Source: Vreelandella glaciei (GTDB lineage Bacteria > Pseudomonadota > Gammaproteobacteria > Pseudomonadales > Halomonadaceae). Taken from it: a stretch of 63,352 nt of DNA. The translations under genes and the position numbers were made by a program. Positions 1 through 8,286 of the stretch are shown here, one piece after another. The stretch spans positions 1 through 63,352 of the forward strand of contig NZ_JACCDE010000032.1 in NCBI RefSeq assembly GCF_013415125.1, in the 5' to 3' direction. The notes below the pieces were generated by a model. The model was not told where the DNA came from and searched no databases. It saw only the letters and a list, made by a program, of their open reading frames with translations. Positions within the stretch are counted from its first letter, which is position 1, and each line of letters begins with the position of its first letter.

Positions 1-503
1 TAAGCTAAACGATAGACCAAGAAAGCGGCTGGGATACCGAACCCCAGCCCAGGTGTTCTTAGGTGAATACTCAGGAGCGCTAGAAACCGCAGGTGCTGCA
101 CTTATTAGTTGAATTCAGGATAAAAAGCGTGGTGGGGAACTTAGTAACTACTGGTGCGATCTTTAAAGGTGTTTTCTGGTTTCTTGTAATGGACGTACTA
201 GTGCTAATTCTTTTGATGAGCTTTCCAGAGATAATACTTTTCTTACCTGAGAAGTTAGGATGATTTATCAACATAAGGCTTGTCATTATTTAAAACTCGT
301 GAGTCCTCCCTGAAAGCATTTTTTATAAGTTTATGTTGGTGTTGAGAGCTGCTGTCTGAATAGGCAGTGGCTCTTATCTTGAGTATTTTATATGGCCGGT
401 GTCTTATTGGTCTTTTCTGTTTGAAGAAAAGGTATATTGCTTTTAAAATTTTGGTTTGATGATGGTTGATAACTTTTAAAACATGATTAATATAAAACCT
501 GGT
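1..503. other. AT-rich gene-poor left edge
   Basis: No gene can be supported in this stretch, which is clearly more AT-rich than the sequence right of about 2.2 kb. One 68-codon minus-strand frame (80-286) exists but has no recognisable domain and no clear ribosome site. A hairpin with perfect 7-bp arms (27-33 and 43-49, GGCTGGG/CCCAGCC) sits at the far left. Read on the minus strand it is followed by a weakly T-rich stretch, so it could be a terminator. Confidence 0.5.
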
Positions 504-1970
504 TCAGAATTTTAAGCTCGCACGAAATGCTGGGTCATCCACATAGGCTACATTTAACCGCGTCCAAGGAACTACATTATTCCGGTCTACCGAAAAAATA
601 GCACCGGGTGCTAGCATAACTCCCTGTTTCATGCAGTGGCGCGTAAGTTCGTTAGCATCTTCTATACCAGGAAATCGAGCCCAAAGGTATAAACTTTGTT
701 CTGGCTTGCAGAAGACTTCCGCCCCGAGTTCTTCTAGAATTTTTAGCGCGACAGCGGTAGCTGTGCGTAGCCGAGCCTGTAACTTGGAAAGATGACGAAG
801 ATAGTTCCCTTCACGTAATATGACATCTACTGTACGTTCAGCATATTCTGCCCCAGCGATATGGAGTAACATTTTTATATCTGCCAACTCGGAGATTAGT
901 TTTTCGCTACCGGCGATAAAACCAACCCGCAAAGCCGCTGATACCGACTTGGAGAAGCTTCCCAAATATAGCGTCCTGCCAAGCTGATCAAGCGCTGATA
1001 GCTTGGATGCTGAGCTAAGTTTGAAGTCAGCCATTGCGTCGTTTTCAACTACGATTAAATCGTGGCGTTCTGCTAGGGCTAATATCTGGCGTGCTTTATG
1101 CTCAGAAATGTCAGTTCCAGTCGGGTTGTGACACACAGACTGCATGAAAAACAGCGTCGGCCGCTCCTTAATCAGTAAACTGTTTAAATCATCTATATTT
1201 GGGCCATCCACCTCGCGACGTACGGGCAGCATGCGCACACCGCTGAGCTGTAACTTCCCAAAAAGTGGGTAATAGCCTGGAGTTTCTACTAGTACAGTCG
1301 AACCGGGTTGGGTAAAGCGCCGAATAATCAAATCCATTCCATGGTTTGCACCATAGGTGGTTAAAATCTGCTGTGGTAATGCGTTAATGCCATAGCTAGC
1401 TATTTTTTTGCTCAATTGCTCTCGTAAGCTGGCGTTACCGAAGCGGTTGCCATAGCGGAATAGGGAGGTAATGCCACCGCGGACAACTTGGCGATGAAAT
1501 TTATCCAGGCGCATATCCATAAGCCAGTTGACTGGTGGGAACCCTTCACCCAGATGGGAATGCCCTGGTTCGCGTACAAGTTGTTGGCGCATCATCCAAG
1601 TAGTGTCGAGTGCGCGAGTGTAAGGGAGCGGTTGTGTCTCGCAATTTGTTTGTGTAGGCATTGCCATAACAAAAAAACCGCGCCCTTGGCGTGCTTCCAC
1701 CAAGCCTTGTGCTGCTAAGTAATCGTAGGCCGTAATGACGGTGTTCTTGGAATCGCAGTGCAAACGCATGTGTTCACGTAGGGAAGGAAGCTTATCTCCT
1801 TTACGTAAAATGCCTTCAGTGATTTGGCTTGCTATGTCAGATGCGATTCTTTGAGCTCTAGTCTGGCGCTGCATTGATATAGGCAATTTTAGCTCCCACT
1901 TTTCGCCTATGTGGTCTCTGGTGTTGAGTATGATGAACACTAGAAGGGGACTATTCCGTGATTTACTCAC
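504..1970 (-). CDS. MocR-type GntR regulator with aminotransferase domain
   Basis: This is a transcription regulator of the MocR/PdxR branch of the GntR family: an N-terminal winged helix (about residues 33-105, with SQITEGILRKGDKLPSLRE) fused to a class I aminotransferase-like domain that binds PLP. The PLP lysine lies in the motif YLGSFSKSV, and VCHNPTG is the usual aminotransferase loop. MocR proteins normally control a vitamin B6, GABA or amino-acid gene beside them, but here no divergent target is visible in the 220 bp upstream. The start is uncertain: the GTG at 1970 lacks a good ribosome site, and ATG at 1874 would begin just before the helix domain. Base composition is lower in GC than in the genes to the right, which suggests transfer. 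Confidence 0.8.
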   Translation of the reverse strand: MSKSRNSPLLVFIILNTRDHIGEKWELKLPISMQRQTRAQRIASDIASQITEGILRKGDKLPSLREHMRLHCDSKNTVITAYDYLAAQGLVEARQGRGFFVMAMPTQTNCETQPLPYTRALDTTWMMRQQLVREPGHSHLGEGFPPVNWLMDMRLDKFHRQVVRGGITSLFRYGNRFGNASLREQLSKKIASYGINALPQQILTTYGANHGMDLIIRRFTQPGSTVLVETPGYYPLFGKLQLSGVRMLPVRREVDGPNIDDLNSLLIKERPTLFFMQSVCHNPTGTDISEHKARQILALAERHDLIVVENDAMADFKLSSASKLSALDQLGRTLYLGSFSKSVSAALRVGFIAGSEKLISELADIKMLLHIAGAEYAERTVDVILREGNYLRHLSKLQARLRTATAVALKILEELGAEVFCKPEQSLYLWARFPGIEDANELTRHCMKQGVMLAPGAIFSVDRNNVVPWTRLNVAYVDDPAFRASLKF

Positions 1971-2189
1971 ATGTAGTCACAACCAACATTAAGCTGCAAT
2001 TATTTTATTGGTCTTATTGCTCACTGTTATCACAGCTAGAATTCTATTCCAACGTTCAGTATAGCGTGTTATGGCGTTAAGTTATAAGAGAGTTTATTAC
2101 CAAAGCTTCCATAGGGAAATTGACCAATTTCCTAATATGAATGCCGATAAAAAGTACTCAGTAATACTCAAGGCCTGATGAGCAATGAC

Positions 2190-2402
2190 TCAATCGTCGC
2201 GCTCACCAATATAGATATGCCCGCCGCTGGCTTCTTCCAAGCCTGCGATCATACGCAGCGTGGTTGATTTGCCGCAGCCCGAAGGGCCTAGCAGAATGAC
2301 AAATTGCCCAGGCGTGACGTCGAAAGAGATATTATCGACGGCAGCGGACGCGTCCCAACGTTTGGTAACGCGTTCCAGGCGGATACGCGATTGGTTTGAC
2401 AT
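2190..2402 (-). pseudogene. truncated ABC importer ATPase, N-terminal fragment
   Basis: Only the first roughly 70 residues of a MalK/UgpC/PotA-type ATP-binding subunit remain. The fragment starts at [16 protein letters not shown], has a perfect Walker A (GPSGCGKST) followed by [14 protein letters not shown], and stops at IGERDD just where the family continues with DVT and the Q-loop region. No Q-loop, signature motif or Walker B is found downstream on any frame. An in-frame extension to 2456 is possible but lies outside the family domain. The break coincides with the change to AT-rich DNA at about 2190, so the 3' part was probably lost by recombination. It could have belonged to a transporter of the guanidino locus next door; that is inference. 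Confidence 0.8.
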
Positions 2403-2499
2403 AGCACACATCACCGGCAGTTGATTCAGCTTGTGTTGAAGGTGTTGCTGTTTCATGACACTTGGATCGTTTATGACAGCCGCTGTGTCAAGCGAAAAT

Positions 2500-3924
2500 T
2501 TACTTGGTCACCTTAATGCCATAGCGCTGAAGCCTGCGCACCACGCTGGATTGGCTGATGCCCAGCCGCTCGGCAATGGCATAGGTACTGGGGTGAGTGG
2601 TGCACAGCGCCTCAAGCGTTTCCCGCTCTAAACGGGCCATGTACTGCTTCAGTGTTTCATGAGGTTCTAGTGCGGGTATCGACGTTGCTGGTGACGAGCT
2701 CGGCAGGCTTGCATGGTGTTGATCGGTATATGGTTGAGCGGCAGGCACCTCGATTTGATCGGTGGGGCTGGAAAGCCAAGCACGTTCCAGCCAGTTTTCC
2801 AGCTCACGAACGTTGCCCAGCCATTCACTGCCCATCAGGGTTGACCAAACGCGGGTGTCGAGAATTTTTTGCCGCCCATAGCGCTGGTTTAACCGGTTTA
2901 AACAGGCTTCGACAAGGTCGGGAATATCCTCCCGGCGGTCGCGAAGGGGGGGCAGGGTGACCGGGATCACATTGAGACGGTAGTAAAGGTCTAAACGAAA
3001 CCGCCCAGCCTCAACCTGTTTAGCCAAGTCTTGGTTAGTGGCCACAACCAAGCGGAAGTTGACCTTGCGGGAGCGAGTGTCACCCAACCGAGTCAGGCTG
3101 CCATCTTGAATGACCTTTAACAGTTTGGTTTGCATTAGTAGCGGCAGCTCGCCTATTTCATCCAAGAACAGCGTGCCGCCCTCGGCCTGCTCCAGCAGTC
3201 CCGCCTTACCTTGCCGCGCCGCGCCGCTAAAAGCGCCGGGCTGATAGCCAAACATCTCGGACTCAAACAGATTCTCAGGAATCGCCGCGCAGTTAACGTC
3301 AATAAACGGCCCGTCACAGCGCTGGCTCCAGCGGTGTAGCTGTTTGGCAAAGGCGGTTTTACCCACGCCCGATTCACCCAGCATCAGCACATTGGCATCT
3401 GAAGGGGCGACCCGCTTGAGCAGTAGCGCAATTTCACGCATGACGCTGCTGCGCACCTGCAGATTATCCAGGGCATCATCCAGCGCCTGCTCTTCCGCAT
3501 CCGGGGCGGCCTGGCTGCGTTTTAAGTGCTCGCTAAAGCGTTTTTGTAGCAGCGCGTATTCGTCTTGCAGCAGTTGAAGATCGGTTAAGTCTCTGGAACG
3601 ACTGATAATCCGCTCTAGCTTGTCGTCGACAAACACGGGGTAGGCTTCAGCAATGACCCTGCGGCCTGTTCCGGTGACCTGCATAAGCTGCGCTGGTCGG
3701 CGGGTGCGCATCACTTCCATGGTGATGGAGGGCTTGAGCACCCCGGCCGCTTGCAGCTGCTGCACATTGCTGGAGAGCAGCTCTTCTCGTGATACCCCGT
3801 AAACCGCTTCGGCCCCTGGGCTAATGTCGACTATTTGCCCATCGCCACTGACGATAAAGAAGTGATCGTTAGCGGTCTCTACAATGGTTTGCAGTACACG
3901 TCTGTCTATTTCACTCACTGCCAT
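2500..3924 (-). CDS. sigma54-dependent activator (PAS-AAA-HTH)
   Basis: This is an enhancer-binding protein that drives sigma54 RNA polymerase. It has an N-terminal PAS domain (about 5-110), a linker, an AAA+ domain with Walker A GESGVGKT (183-190), the sigma54-contact loop GAFSGA (230-235) and Walker B TLFLDE (251-256), and a C-terminal Fis-type helix-turn-helix ([18 protein letters not shown]). The contact loop carries Ser where most members have Thr. There is no phosphorylation receiver domain, so the PAS domain probably senses a ligand. The gene is divergent from gbuA. The region between them holds a sigma54 promoter and palindromes of the sort such activators bind, so this is the likely activator of the guanidino operon. 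Confidence 0.92.
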   Translation of the reverse strand: MAVSEIDRRVLQTIVETANDHFFIVSGDGQIVDISPGAEAVYGVSREELLSSNVQQLQAAGVLKPSITMEVMRTRRPAQLMQVTGTGRRVIAEAYPVFVDDKLERIISRSRDLTDLQLLQDEYALLQKRFSEHLKRSQAAPDAEEQALDDALDNLQVRSSVMREIALLLKRVAPSDANVLMLGESGVGKTAFAKQLHRWSQRCDGPFIDVNCAAIPENLFESEMFGYQPGAFSGAARQGKAGLLEQAEGGTLFLDEIGELPLLMQTKLLKVIQDGSLTRLGDTRSRKVNFRLVVATNQDLAKQVEAGRFRLDLYYRLNVIPVTLPPLRDRREDIPDLVEACLNRLNQRYGRQKILDTRVWSTLMGSEWLGNVRELENWLERAWLSSPTDQIEVPAAQPYTDQHHASLPSSSPATSIPALEPHETLKQYMARLERETLEALCTTHPSTYAIAERLGISQSSVVRRLQRYGIKVTK

Positions 3925-3932
3925 CGACTCCC

Positions 3933-3981
3933 TTTAAATAATTCATTTTTGAATTTTTGATTCAAAAATGAATTATTTAAA
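3933..3981. promoter_or_regulatory. paired palindromic activator sites (UAS)
   Basis: A perfect inverted repeat with 21-bp arms (3933-3953 and 3961-3981) and a 7-bp spacer. Each arm contains a shorter palindrome, TTCATTTTTGAA at 3942-3953 and its complement TTCAAAAATGAA at 3961-3972, with centres 19 bp apart. These lie about 108-127 bp before the predicted transcription start of gbuA, the normal range for enhancer sites of sigma54 activators, and only 9 bp from the start codon of the activator gene itself. Autoregulation is therefore also possible. Confidence 0.75.
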
Positions 3982-3991
3982 CATCAGATTG

Positions 3992-4005
3992 ATTCATTTT
4001 TGCAT
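3992..4005. promoter_or_regulatory. third, degenerate activator half site
   Basis: TTCATTTTTGCA at 3993-4004 repeats the core of the paired palindromes with one mismatch in the last three bases. Its centre is 32 bp from the second site, about three helical turns, and about 50 bp before the -24 element. Confidence 0.5.
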
Positions 4006-4047
4006 CGTTTGGCCGGTAATCCCACCACTTTATAGGGATCTACGACT

Positions 4048-4063
4048 TGGCATGATCTGTGCA
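4048..4063 (+). promoter_or_regulatory. sigma54 (-24/-12) promoter for gbuA operon
   Basis: TGGCATGATCTGTGCA has the GG and GC dinucleotides exactly 12 bp apart, as required for sigma54, and matches the consensus TGGCAC-N5-TTGCA well. The predicted start is near 4075, giving a leader of about 70 nt before gbuA. No guanidine riboswitch-like fold was recognised in that leader. Confidence 0.8.
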
Positions 4064-4144
4064 ACGCCTATAGGAGATAGCTAAGGCCGCAAGTTAGGAA
4101 AGCTACACAGGCTAAAGCGTCACAACAAATCCAAGGAGATGTGT

Positions 4145-5095
4145 ATGTCGGAGTTCAACCAGCCGTTGGGCGGCAACACCATGCCGCGCTTTGCAGGCCC
4201 CGCCACCATGATGCGCCTGCCTACCCAAGACACCGCTGAAGGTTTAGATGCGGCGTTTATCGGCATTCCCATGGATATTGGTACCTCGAACCGCCCCGGC
4301 ACCCGTCTTGGGCCCCGCCAGATCCGCGATGAGTCGCGCATGCTGCGCCCCTACAATATGGCAACCCGCGCCGCGCCGTTTGAAAGCCTCCAGGTAGCCG
4401 ATATCGGCGACGTACCCATCAACACCTTCCACCTGCCGAAAAGCGTCGACATCATCACCGCTTTTTACGACGACGTGCTGAAGCATGACTGCATTCCGAT
4501 GACGCTGGGCGGCGAGCACACGTTGACGCTGCCGATTCTACGCGCCATTGCCAAAAAGCATGGCCCGGTGGGATTGATTCACATCGATGCCCATGCCGAC
4601 GTGAACGAGCACATGTTCGGCGAGCCGATTGCTCATGGCACGCCATTTCGACGTGCTCAGGAAGAGGGCTTGTTGGCCCACGGCAAGGTCGTACAAATCG
4701 GCCTGCGTGGTACTGGTTACGCTGCTGAGGATTTCGACTGGTGCCGCGATCAAGGTTTCCGTGTGGTGCCCGCCGAGGAGTGCTGGTACCGCTCGCTAGC
4801 GCCGCTGATGGCCGAAGTGCGTGAACAGATGGGCGATATTCCGGTGTACATCAGTTTCGATATTGATGGTTTGGACCCCTCCGTTGCTCCCGGCACCGGC
4901 ACGGTCGAGATGGGTGGCCTAACGTCTACTCAGGGATTGGAAATTGTCCGTGGCGCTTTGGGCCTGAATATTGTCGGCTGTGATCTGGTGGAAGTATCCC
5001 CGCCTTACGACCCCAGCGGCAACACCGCGCTGATGGGTGCCACGCTGCTGTATGAAATGCTCTGCGTCCTGCCGGGCGTGAAGCGTGGCGACTAA
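4145..5095 (+). CDS. gbuA: guanidinobutyrase (ureohydrolase)
   Basis: This manganese ureohydrolase is predicted to split 4-guanidinobutyrate into 4-aminobutyrate and urea in the cytoplasm. The 316-residue protein carries the binuclear metal motifs LGGEH, HIDAHADVNEH and SFDIDGLDPS. It resembles Pseudomonas GbuA along its length (QPLGGN-MPRF, MMRLP, PYNMATRAAPF, AEECW, GCDLVEVSPPYD), more than it resembles guanidinopropionase or agmatinase. The ATG at 4145 is chosen because AAGGAG (4133-4138) sits 6 bases before it and directly abuts the in-frame ATG at 4139. It is the first gene behind the sigma54 promoter and fits the decarboxylase and aldehyde dehydrogenase downstream. An agmatinase role is the main alternative. 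Confidence 0.88.
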   Translation: MSEFNQPLGGNTMPRFAGPATMMRLPTQDTAEGLDAAFIGIPMDIGTSNRPGTRLGPRQIRDESRMLRPYNMATRAAPFESLQVADIGDVPINTFHLPKSVDIITAFYDDVLKHDCIPMTLGGEHTLTLPILRAIAKKHGPVGLIHIDAHADVNEHMFGEPIAHGTPFRRAQEEGLLAHGKVVQIGLRGTGYAAEDFDWCRDQGFRVVPAEECWYRSLAPLMAEVREQMGDIPVYISFDIDGLDPSVAPGTGTVEMGGLTSTQGLEIVRGALGLNIVGCDLVEVSPPYDPSGNTALMGATLLYEMLCVLPGVKRGD

Positions 5096-5162
5096 GCCGC
5101 TCTTAAGACAGTTTTGATTTAAAAAGAGCCGACCTGATAAGGCGCTAATAAAAAAGACATAT

Positions 5163-5185
5163 GGCAGGAAGCACTGCTTCCTGCC
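5163..5185. repeat. intercistronic hairpin between gbuA and the YjiH gene
   Basis: Perfect 10-bp arms (5163-5172 and 5176-5185, GGCAGGAAGC/GCTTCCTGCC) with a 3-base loop. No T-run follows on the plus strand, so it is more likely an mRNA-stabilising or attenuating hairpin within the operon than a full terminator. Confidence 0.6.
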
Positions 5186-5234
5186 ACGACGCCGCCAGCC
5201 CACCTCCAATAATCACTTCCAATAGGTGAACCCT

Positions 5235-6617
5235 ATGTCGAATAGTAACGTTAAGACCGCAGCGCCGACCTCGTCGGGGCCGATCCCCCAGGCGCATTTA
5301 CTGAAGTTTATAGTGCCCTCTTTAATTGGGGTTTTGCTGTTTCTCGTCCCTTTTAAATTTGGCGATACTATCAATATTGGTATGGGCCTCATGGCGGAGG
5401 GGTTGCAAACGCTATTAGGCTCAGCGCTGCCTGCTATCGCGGTAGTCGTGCTTTGTCTTTCAGTGGTAGCCACTGTTTACGCCAAGCTAGCTGACCCTGG
5501 CTGGGCCAAAAAAGGCATGTTGCATGAGATGTTTCATGTTGGGCCGCTGTGGTTGGCAATGCGCGCTTTAGGCGCACTGTTTGCTGTGATGACTTATTTC
5601 CAGTTTGGGCCTGAGTTCGTCACTGCCTCCTTTACCGGTGGCGTCATGCTCAATGACCTTGCGCCGGTGCTCTTAACCTTCTTCTTCTTTGCCGCGCTGT
5701 TGCTACCGTTTCTGGTCGAGTTTGGCTTTATGGAGTTTATCGGCAGCATGGTACGCAAGCCGTTCCGGATAATTTTTAATCTGCCGGGACGCAGCGCCAT
5801 TGATGCCACTGCCTCATGGATGGGGTCTGGTACCGTTGGGGTGCTCATTACCACGCAGCAGTATGAGCAGGGCTATTACAATGGTCGCGAAGCCTCCGTC
5901 ATTGCTACCAATTTCTCTGTGGTCTCCATTGCCTTTGCGCTGTTAGTGACCAGCTTCGTCGATATTAACCATCTGTTTGTACAGTTTTACACGACGGTCG
6001 TGGTAGCAGGGTTAATCGCTGCGGTCATTGTGCCGCGAATCCCACCGCTATCGCGCAAGTCCAATGATTACTATGAGCCGGTCGGCTGTCAGTTAAACGA
6101 AGAACGTACCGAAAAAGTCGGCCTGTTCCGTTATAGCTTGATTCAAGCCACCAATCGCGCCGCTGGCGCTCCCGGGCCTCGCGAGCTAGCACGTTTGGCG
6201 CTGCTCAACGTGATGGATATTTTCCTAGGTTTACTACCATTGGTGTTTGCCATTGGCACGGTGGCGCTCATTCTGGCGGAGTTTACCCCGCTGTTTACCT
6301 GGCTCTCTTACCCGATGGTGCCGGTGCTGGAGCTGCTGCGTATCCCAGAGGCAGAAGCGGCAGCGCCCGCAACGCTGGTAGGCTTTGCCGATATGTTCCT
6401 ACCGGCGGTATTAGCGACCAATATTGAAAGCGAACTCACTCGCTTTGTGATTGCCTGTCTCTCCCTAACCCAGCTGATTTACATGTCTGAAATAGGCGCG
6501 CTGCTGCTCAAGTCGAAAATCCCCATCAAATTCTGGGAACTGGTGGCAATCTTTCTACTGCGTACCGCGATTACGCTGCCAATCATCGCCTTTATGGCCC
6601 ATACGTTTTTCTTCTAA
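5235..6617 (+). CDS. YjiH-family / nucleoside-recognition (Gate) membrane protein
   Basis: A polytopic inner-membrane protein of about 460 residues with eight or more hydrophobic segments, of the YjiH family with Gate-type (nucleoside recognition) repeats; GSGTVGVLITTQQYEQGYY and the late PATLVGFADMFLPAV are typical. Substrates of this family are not established. Its position between guanidinobutyrase and a guanidino-oxoacid decarboxylase suggests movement of arginine, a guanidino acid, or a product such as GABA. ATG 5235 is preferred over GTG 5226 because AGGTGA lies just upstream. The C-terminal half holds a conserved E-S-E-L-T-R segment (NIESELTRF). Confidence 0.75.
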   Translation: MSNSNVKTAAPTSSGPIPQAHLLKFIVPSLIGVLLFLVPFKFGDTINIGMGLMAEGLQTLLGSALPAIAVVVLCLSVVATVYAKLADPGWAKKGMLHEMFHVGPLWLAMRALGALFAVMTYFQFGPEFVTASFTGGVMLNDLAPVLLTFFFFAALLLPFLVEFGFMEFIGSMVRKPFRIIFNLPGRSAIDATASWMGSGTVGVLITTQQYEQGYYNGREASVIATNFSVVSIAFALLVTSFVDINHLFVQFYTTVVVAGLIAAVIVPRIPPLSRKSNDYYEPVGCQLNEERTEKVGLFRYSLIQATNRAAGAPGPRELARLALLNVMDIFLGLLPLVFAIGTVALILAEFTPLFTWLSYPMVPVLELLRIPEAEAAAPATLVGFADMFLPAVLATNIESELTRFVIACLSLTQLIYMSEIGALLLKSKIPIKFWELVAIFLLRTAITLPIIAFMAHTFFF

Positions 6618-6627
6618 GGGGACTTTA

Positions 6628-8286
6628 ATGAGCGTTGAAGAAGCACGTAAACGATCCACAGTGACCTGTGCTGAGCTACTCATTCGGCTGCTACGGGAGA
6701 CTTACGGGGTGAGCGTTCTGTTCGGCATCCCCGGCGTGCATACGGTAGAGCTTTATCGCGGGCTGGAAGGCAGCGATGTTCAGCATATAACGCCGCGCCA
6801 TGAGCAGGGCGCGGGGTTTATGGCCGACGGCTATGCCCGTGCCAGCGGCCAACCGGGAGTGTGCCTGATTATCACCGGCCCGGGCATGACCAACATTGCT
6901 ACCGCTATGGGCCAAGCCCTGGCGGACTCCATCCCCATGCTGGTGATCTCCAGCGTCAACCGTCGCGATACGCTGGGCTTAGGCCAAGGGCGGCTGCACG
7001 AGCTGCCCAGCCAACAGCAGATGATCAGCGGCGTGGCGCGGTTTAGCCACACGCTGCTGGACGCCAACACACTGCCCGACGTGTTGGCCCGCGCCTTTGC
7101 CATTTTTAACGGGGCGCGTCCAGGCCCGGTGCATATCGAAATCCCTATCGATCTGTTTAATGCCCCAGTGGATGTGCCGGCCAGTTGGCAAGCGCCCACA
7201 CTTTACCGCGCGGCGCCTGATCCAGAAGGCTTGGCCGAGGCTGCACGCTTGCTAAAAGCGGCGAAGCAGCCTCTGGTGCTATTGGGCGGGGGCTGCGCTT
7301 CAGCGCCGGAAGCCGCAAGAGCATTAGTTGAGCAACTGGATGCCCCCACGGTAACAACCATCAACGCCAAGGGGCTGCTTGGCCGTGATCACCCTCTGGA
7401 CTTAGGCGCCAATGCCGCGCTGCCCGCCGTTCGTGAGCTAGCTGCCAAGGCGGATGTCATTCTGGCGATAGGTACCGAGCTGGGTGAGACTGACTATGAC
7501 GTCGTTTTTGACGATGGCTTCCACCTCAACGGCACGCTGATTCGTATCGACCTTGATCCCGAGCAGTTGGTACGCAATCAGCGTACAACGCTGGGACTGG
7601 TGGGCGATGCCGGGCGCAGCTTGGCGCTTCTGCTTGGTCACTGTCCTGAGCCGCTGAAGCGTCAAGGCATGGAGCGAACCGCCGCAGCGTTGGGCGCGCT
7701 TAATTTGGTCAACGACCCTGCCTTTACTGACTTTGTGCCGCTTTATAAAACGTTGGCTGATTATCTCCCCGAGGCGATCCTGGTGGGCGATTCCACCGCA
7801 CCGGTATATGCCGGTAATCACTTGGTCAGCCAGCCGGCGCCCAGGCGCTACTTCAATGCCTCAACGGGTTACGGCACCTTGGGCTATGGGCTACCGGCGG
7901 CGTTGGGTGCCCAGCTGGCACGGCCTGAGCTGCCCGTGGTGGCTCTCGTTGGTGATGGTGGGGTGATGTTTACCCTCTCGGAAATGGCAACCGCCGTAGA
8001 AGCGCGCCTGCCGGTGGTGATTGTGCTGTGGCACAACGCCGGCTACGAAGAGATCCGTCGTTATATGGACGCCAACGGTGTGGCCCGCTTAGGCGTGGAT
8101 ATTCAGGCACCCAACTTTCTCACCCTGGCCGAAGGCTTTGGTTGCCCCGGCATACTGGTAGAAAGCCCCGCCGAGTTTGCCGAGGCGCTCGCCAATCGCG
8201 AAACGAGCGGGCCTTTACTGATCGAAATTGACGCCGCTGCTTGGCAGAAAAGCCTGATATCAACAGGAGATAACAATGAAGAATAA
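6628..8286 (+). CDS. aruI: ThDP-dependent decarboxylase, AruI-like
   Basis: A member of the acetolactate synthase/pyruvate decarboxylase superfamily (552 residues) in the usual order: Pyr domain with catalytic Glu in RHEQGAGFMADGYAR, a central Rossmann-like domain, and a PP domain with the ThDP motif VGDGGVMFTLSEM...HNAGY. In the arginine transaminase pathway AruI decarboxylates 5-guanidino-2-oxopentanoate to 4-guanidinobutanal, and the neighbours (guanidinobutyrase, aldehyde dehydrogenase) are exactly the following steps. The pathway's arginine transaminase AruH is not in the window. The name rests on family plus context; another 2-oxoacid decarboxylase is possible. It overlaps the next gene by 11 bp. 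Confidence 0.75.
   Translation: MSVEEARKRSTVTCAELLIRLLRETYGVSVLFGIPGVHTVELYRGLEGSDVQHITPRHEQGAGFMADGYARASGQPGVCLIITGPGMTNIATAMGQALADSIPMLVISSVNRRDTLGLGQGRLHELPSQQQMISGVARFSHTLLDANTLPDVLARAFAIFNGARPGPVHIEIPIDLFNAPVDVPASWQAPTLYRAAPDPEGLAEAARLLKAAKQPLVLLGGGCASAPEAARALVEQLDAPTVTTINAKGLLGRDHPLDLGANAALPAVRELAAKADVILAIGTELGETDYDVVFDDGFHLNGTLIRIDLDPEQLVRNQRTTLGLVGDAGRSLALLLGHCPEPLKRQGMERTAAALGALNLVNDPAFTDFVPLYKTLADYLPEAILVGDSTAPVYAGNHLVSQPAPRRYFNASTGYGTLGYGLPAALGAQLARPELPVVALVGDGGVMFTLSEMATAVEARLPVVIVLWHNAGYEEIRRYMDANGVARLGVDIQAPNFLTLAEGFGCPGILVESPAEFAEALANRETSGPLLIEIDAAAWQKSLISTGDNNEE

Noticed and set aside
80..286. 68-residue minus-strand frame in the AT-rich left edge
   Set aside because: No recognisable domain, no ribosome site and biased only by AT-rich composition; not reported as a gene.
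504..1970. Aminotransferase domain considered as the missing arginine transaminase AruH
   Set aside because: The protein has an N-terminal GntR winged helix and the MocR layout, so it is a regulator and not a free transaminase; it is also outside the guanidino operon and of different base composition.
4075..4144. Guanidine riboswitch in the gbuA leader
   Set aside because: The roughly 70-nt leader shows no repeated stem-loops or conserved loop words of the guanidine riboswitch classes I know; control is explained by the sigma54 promoter.
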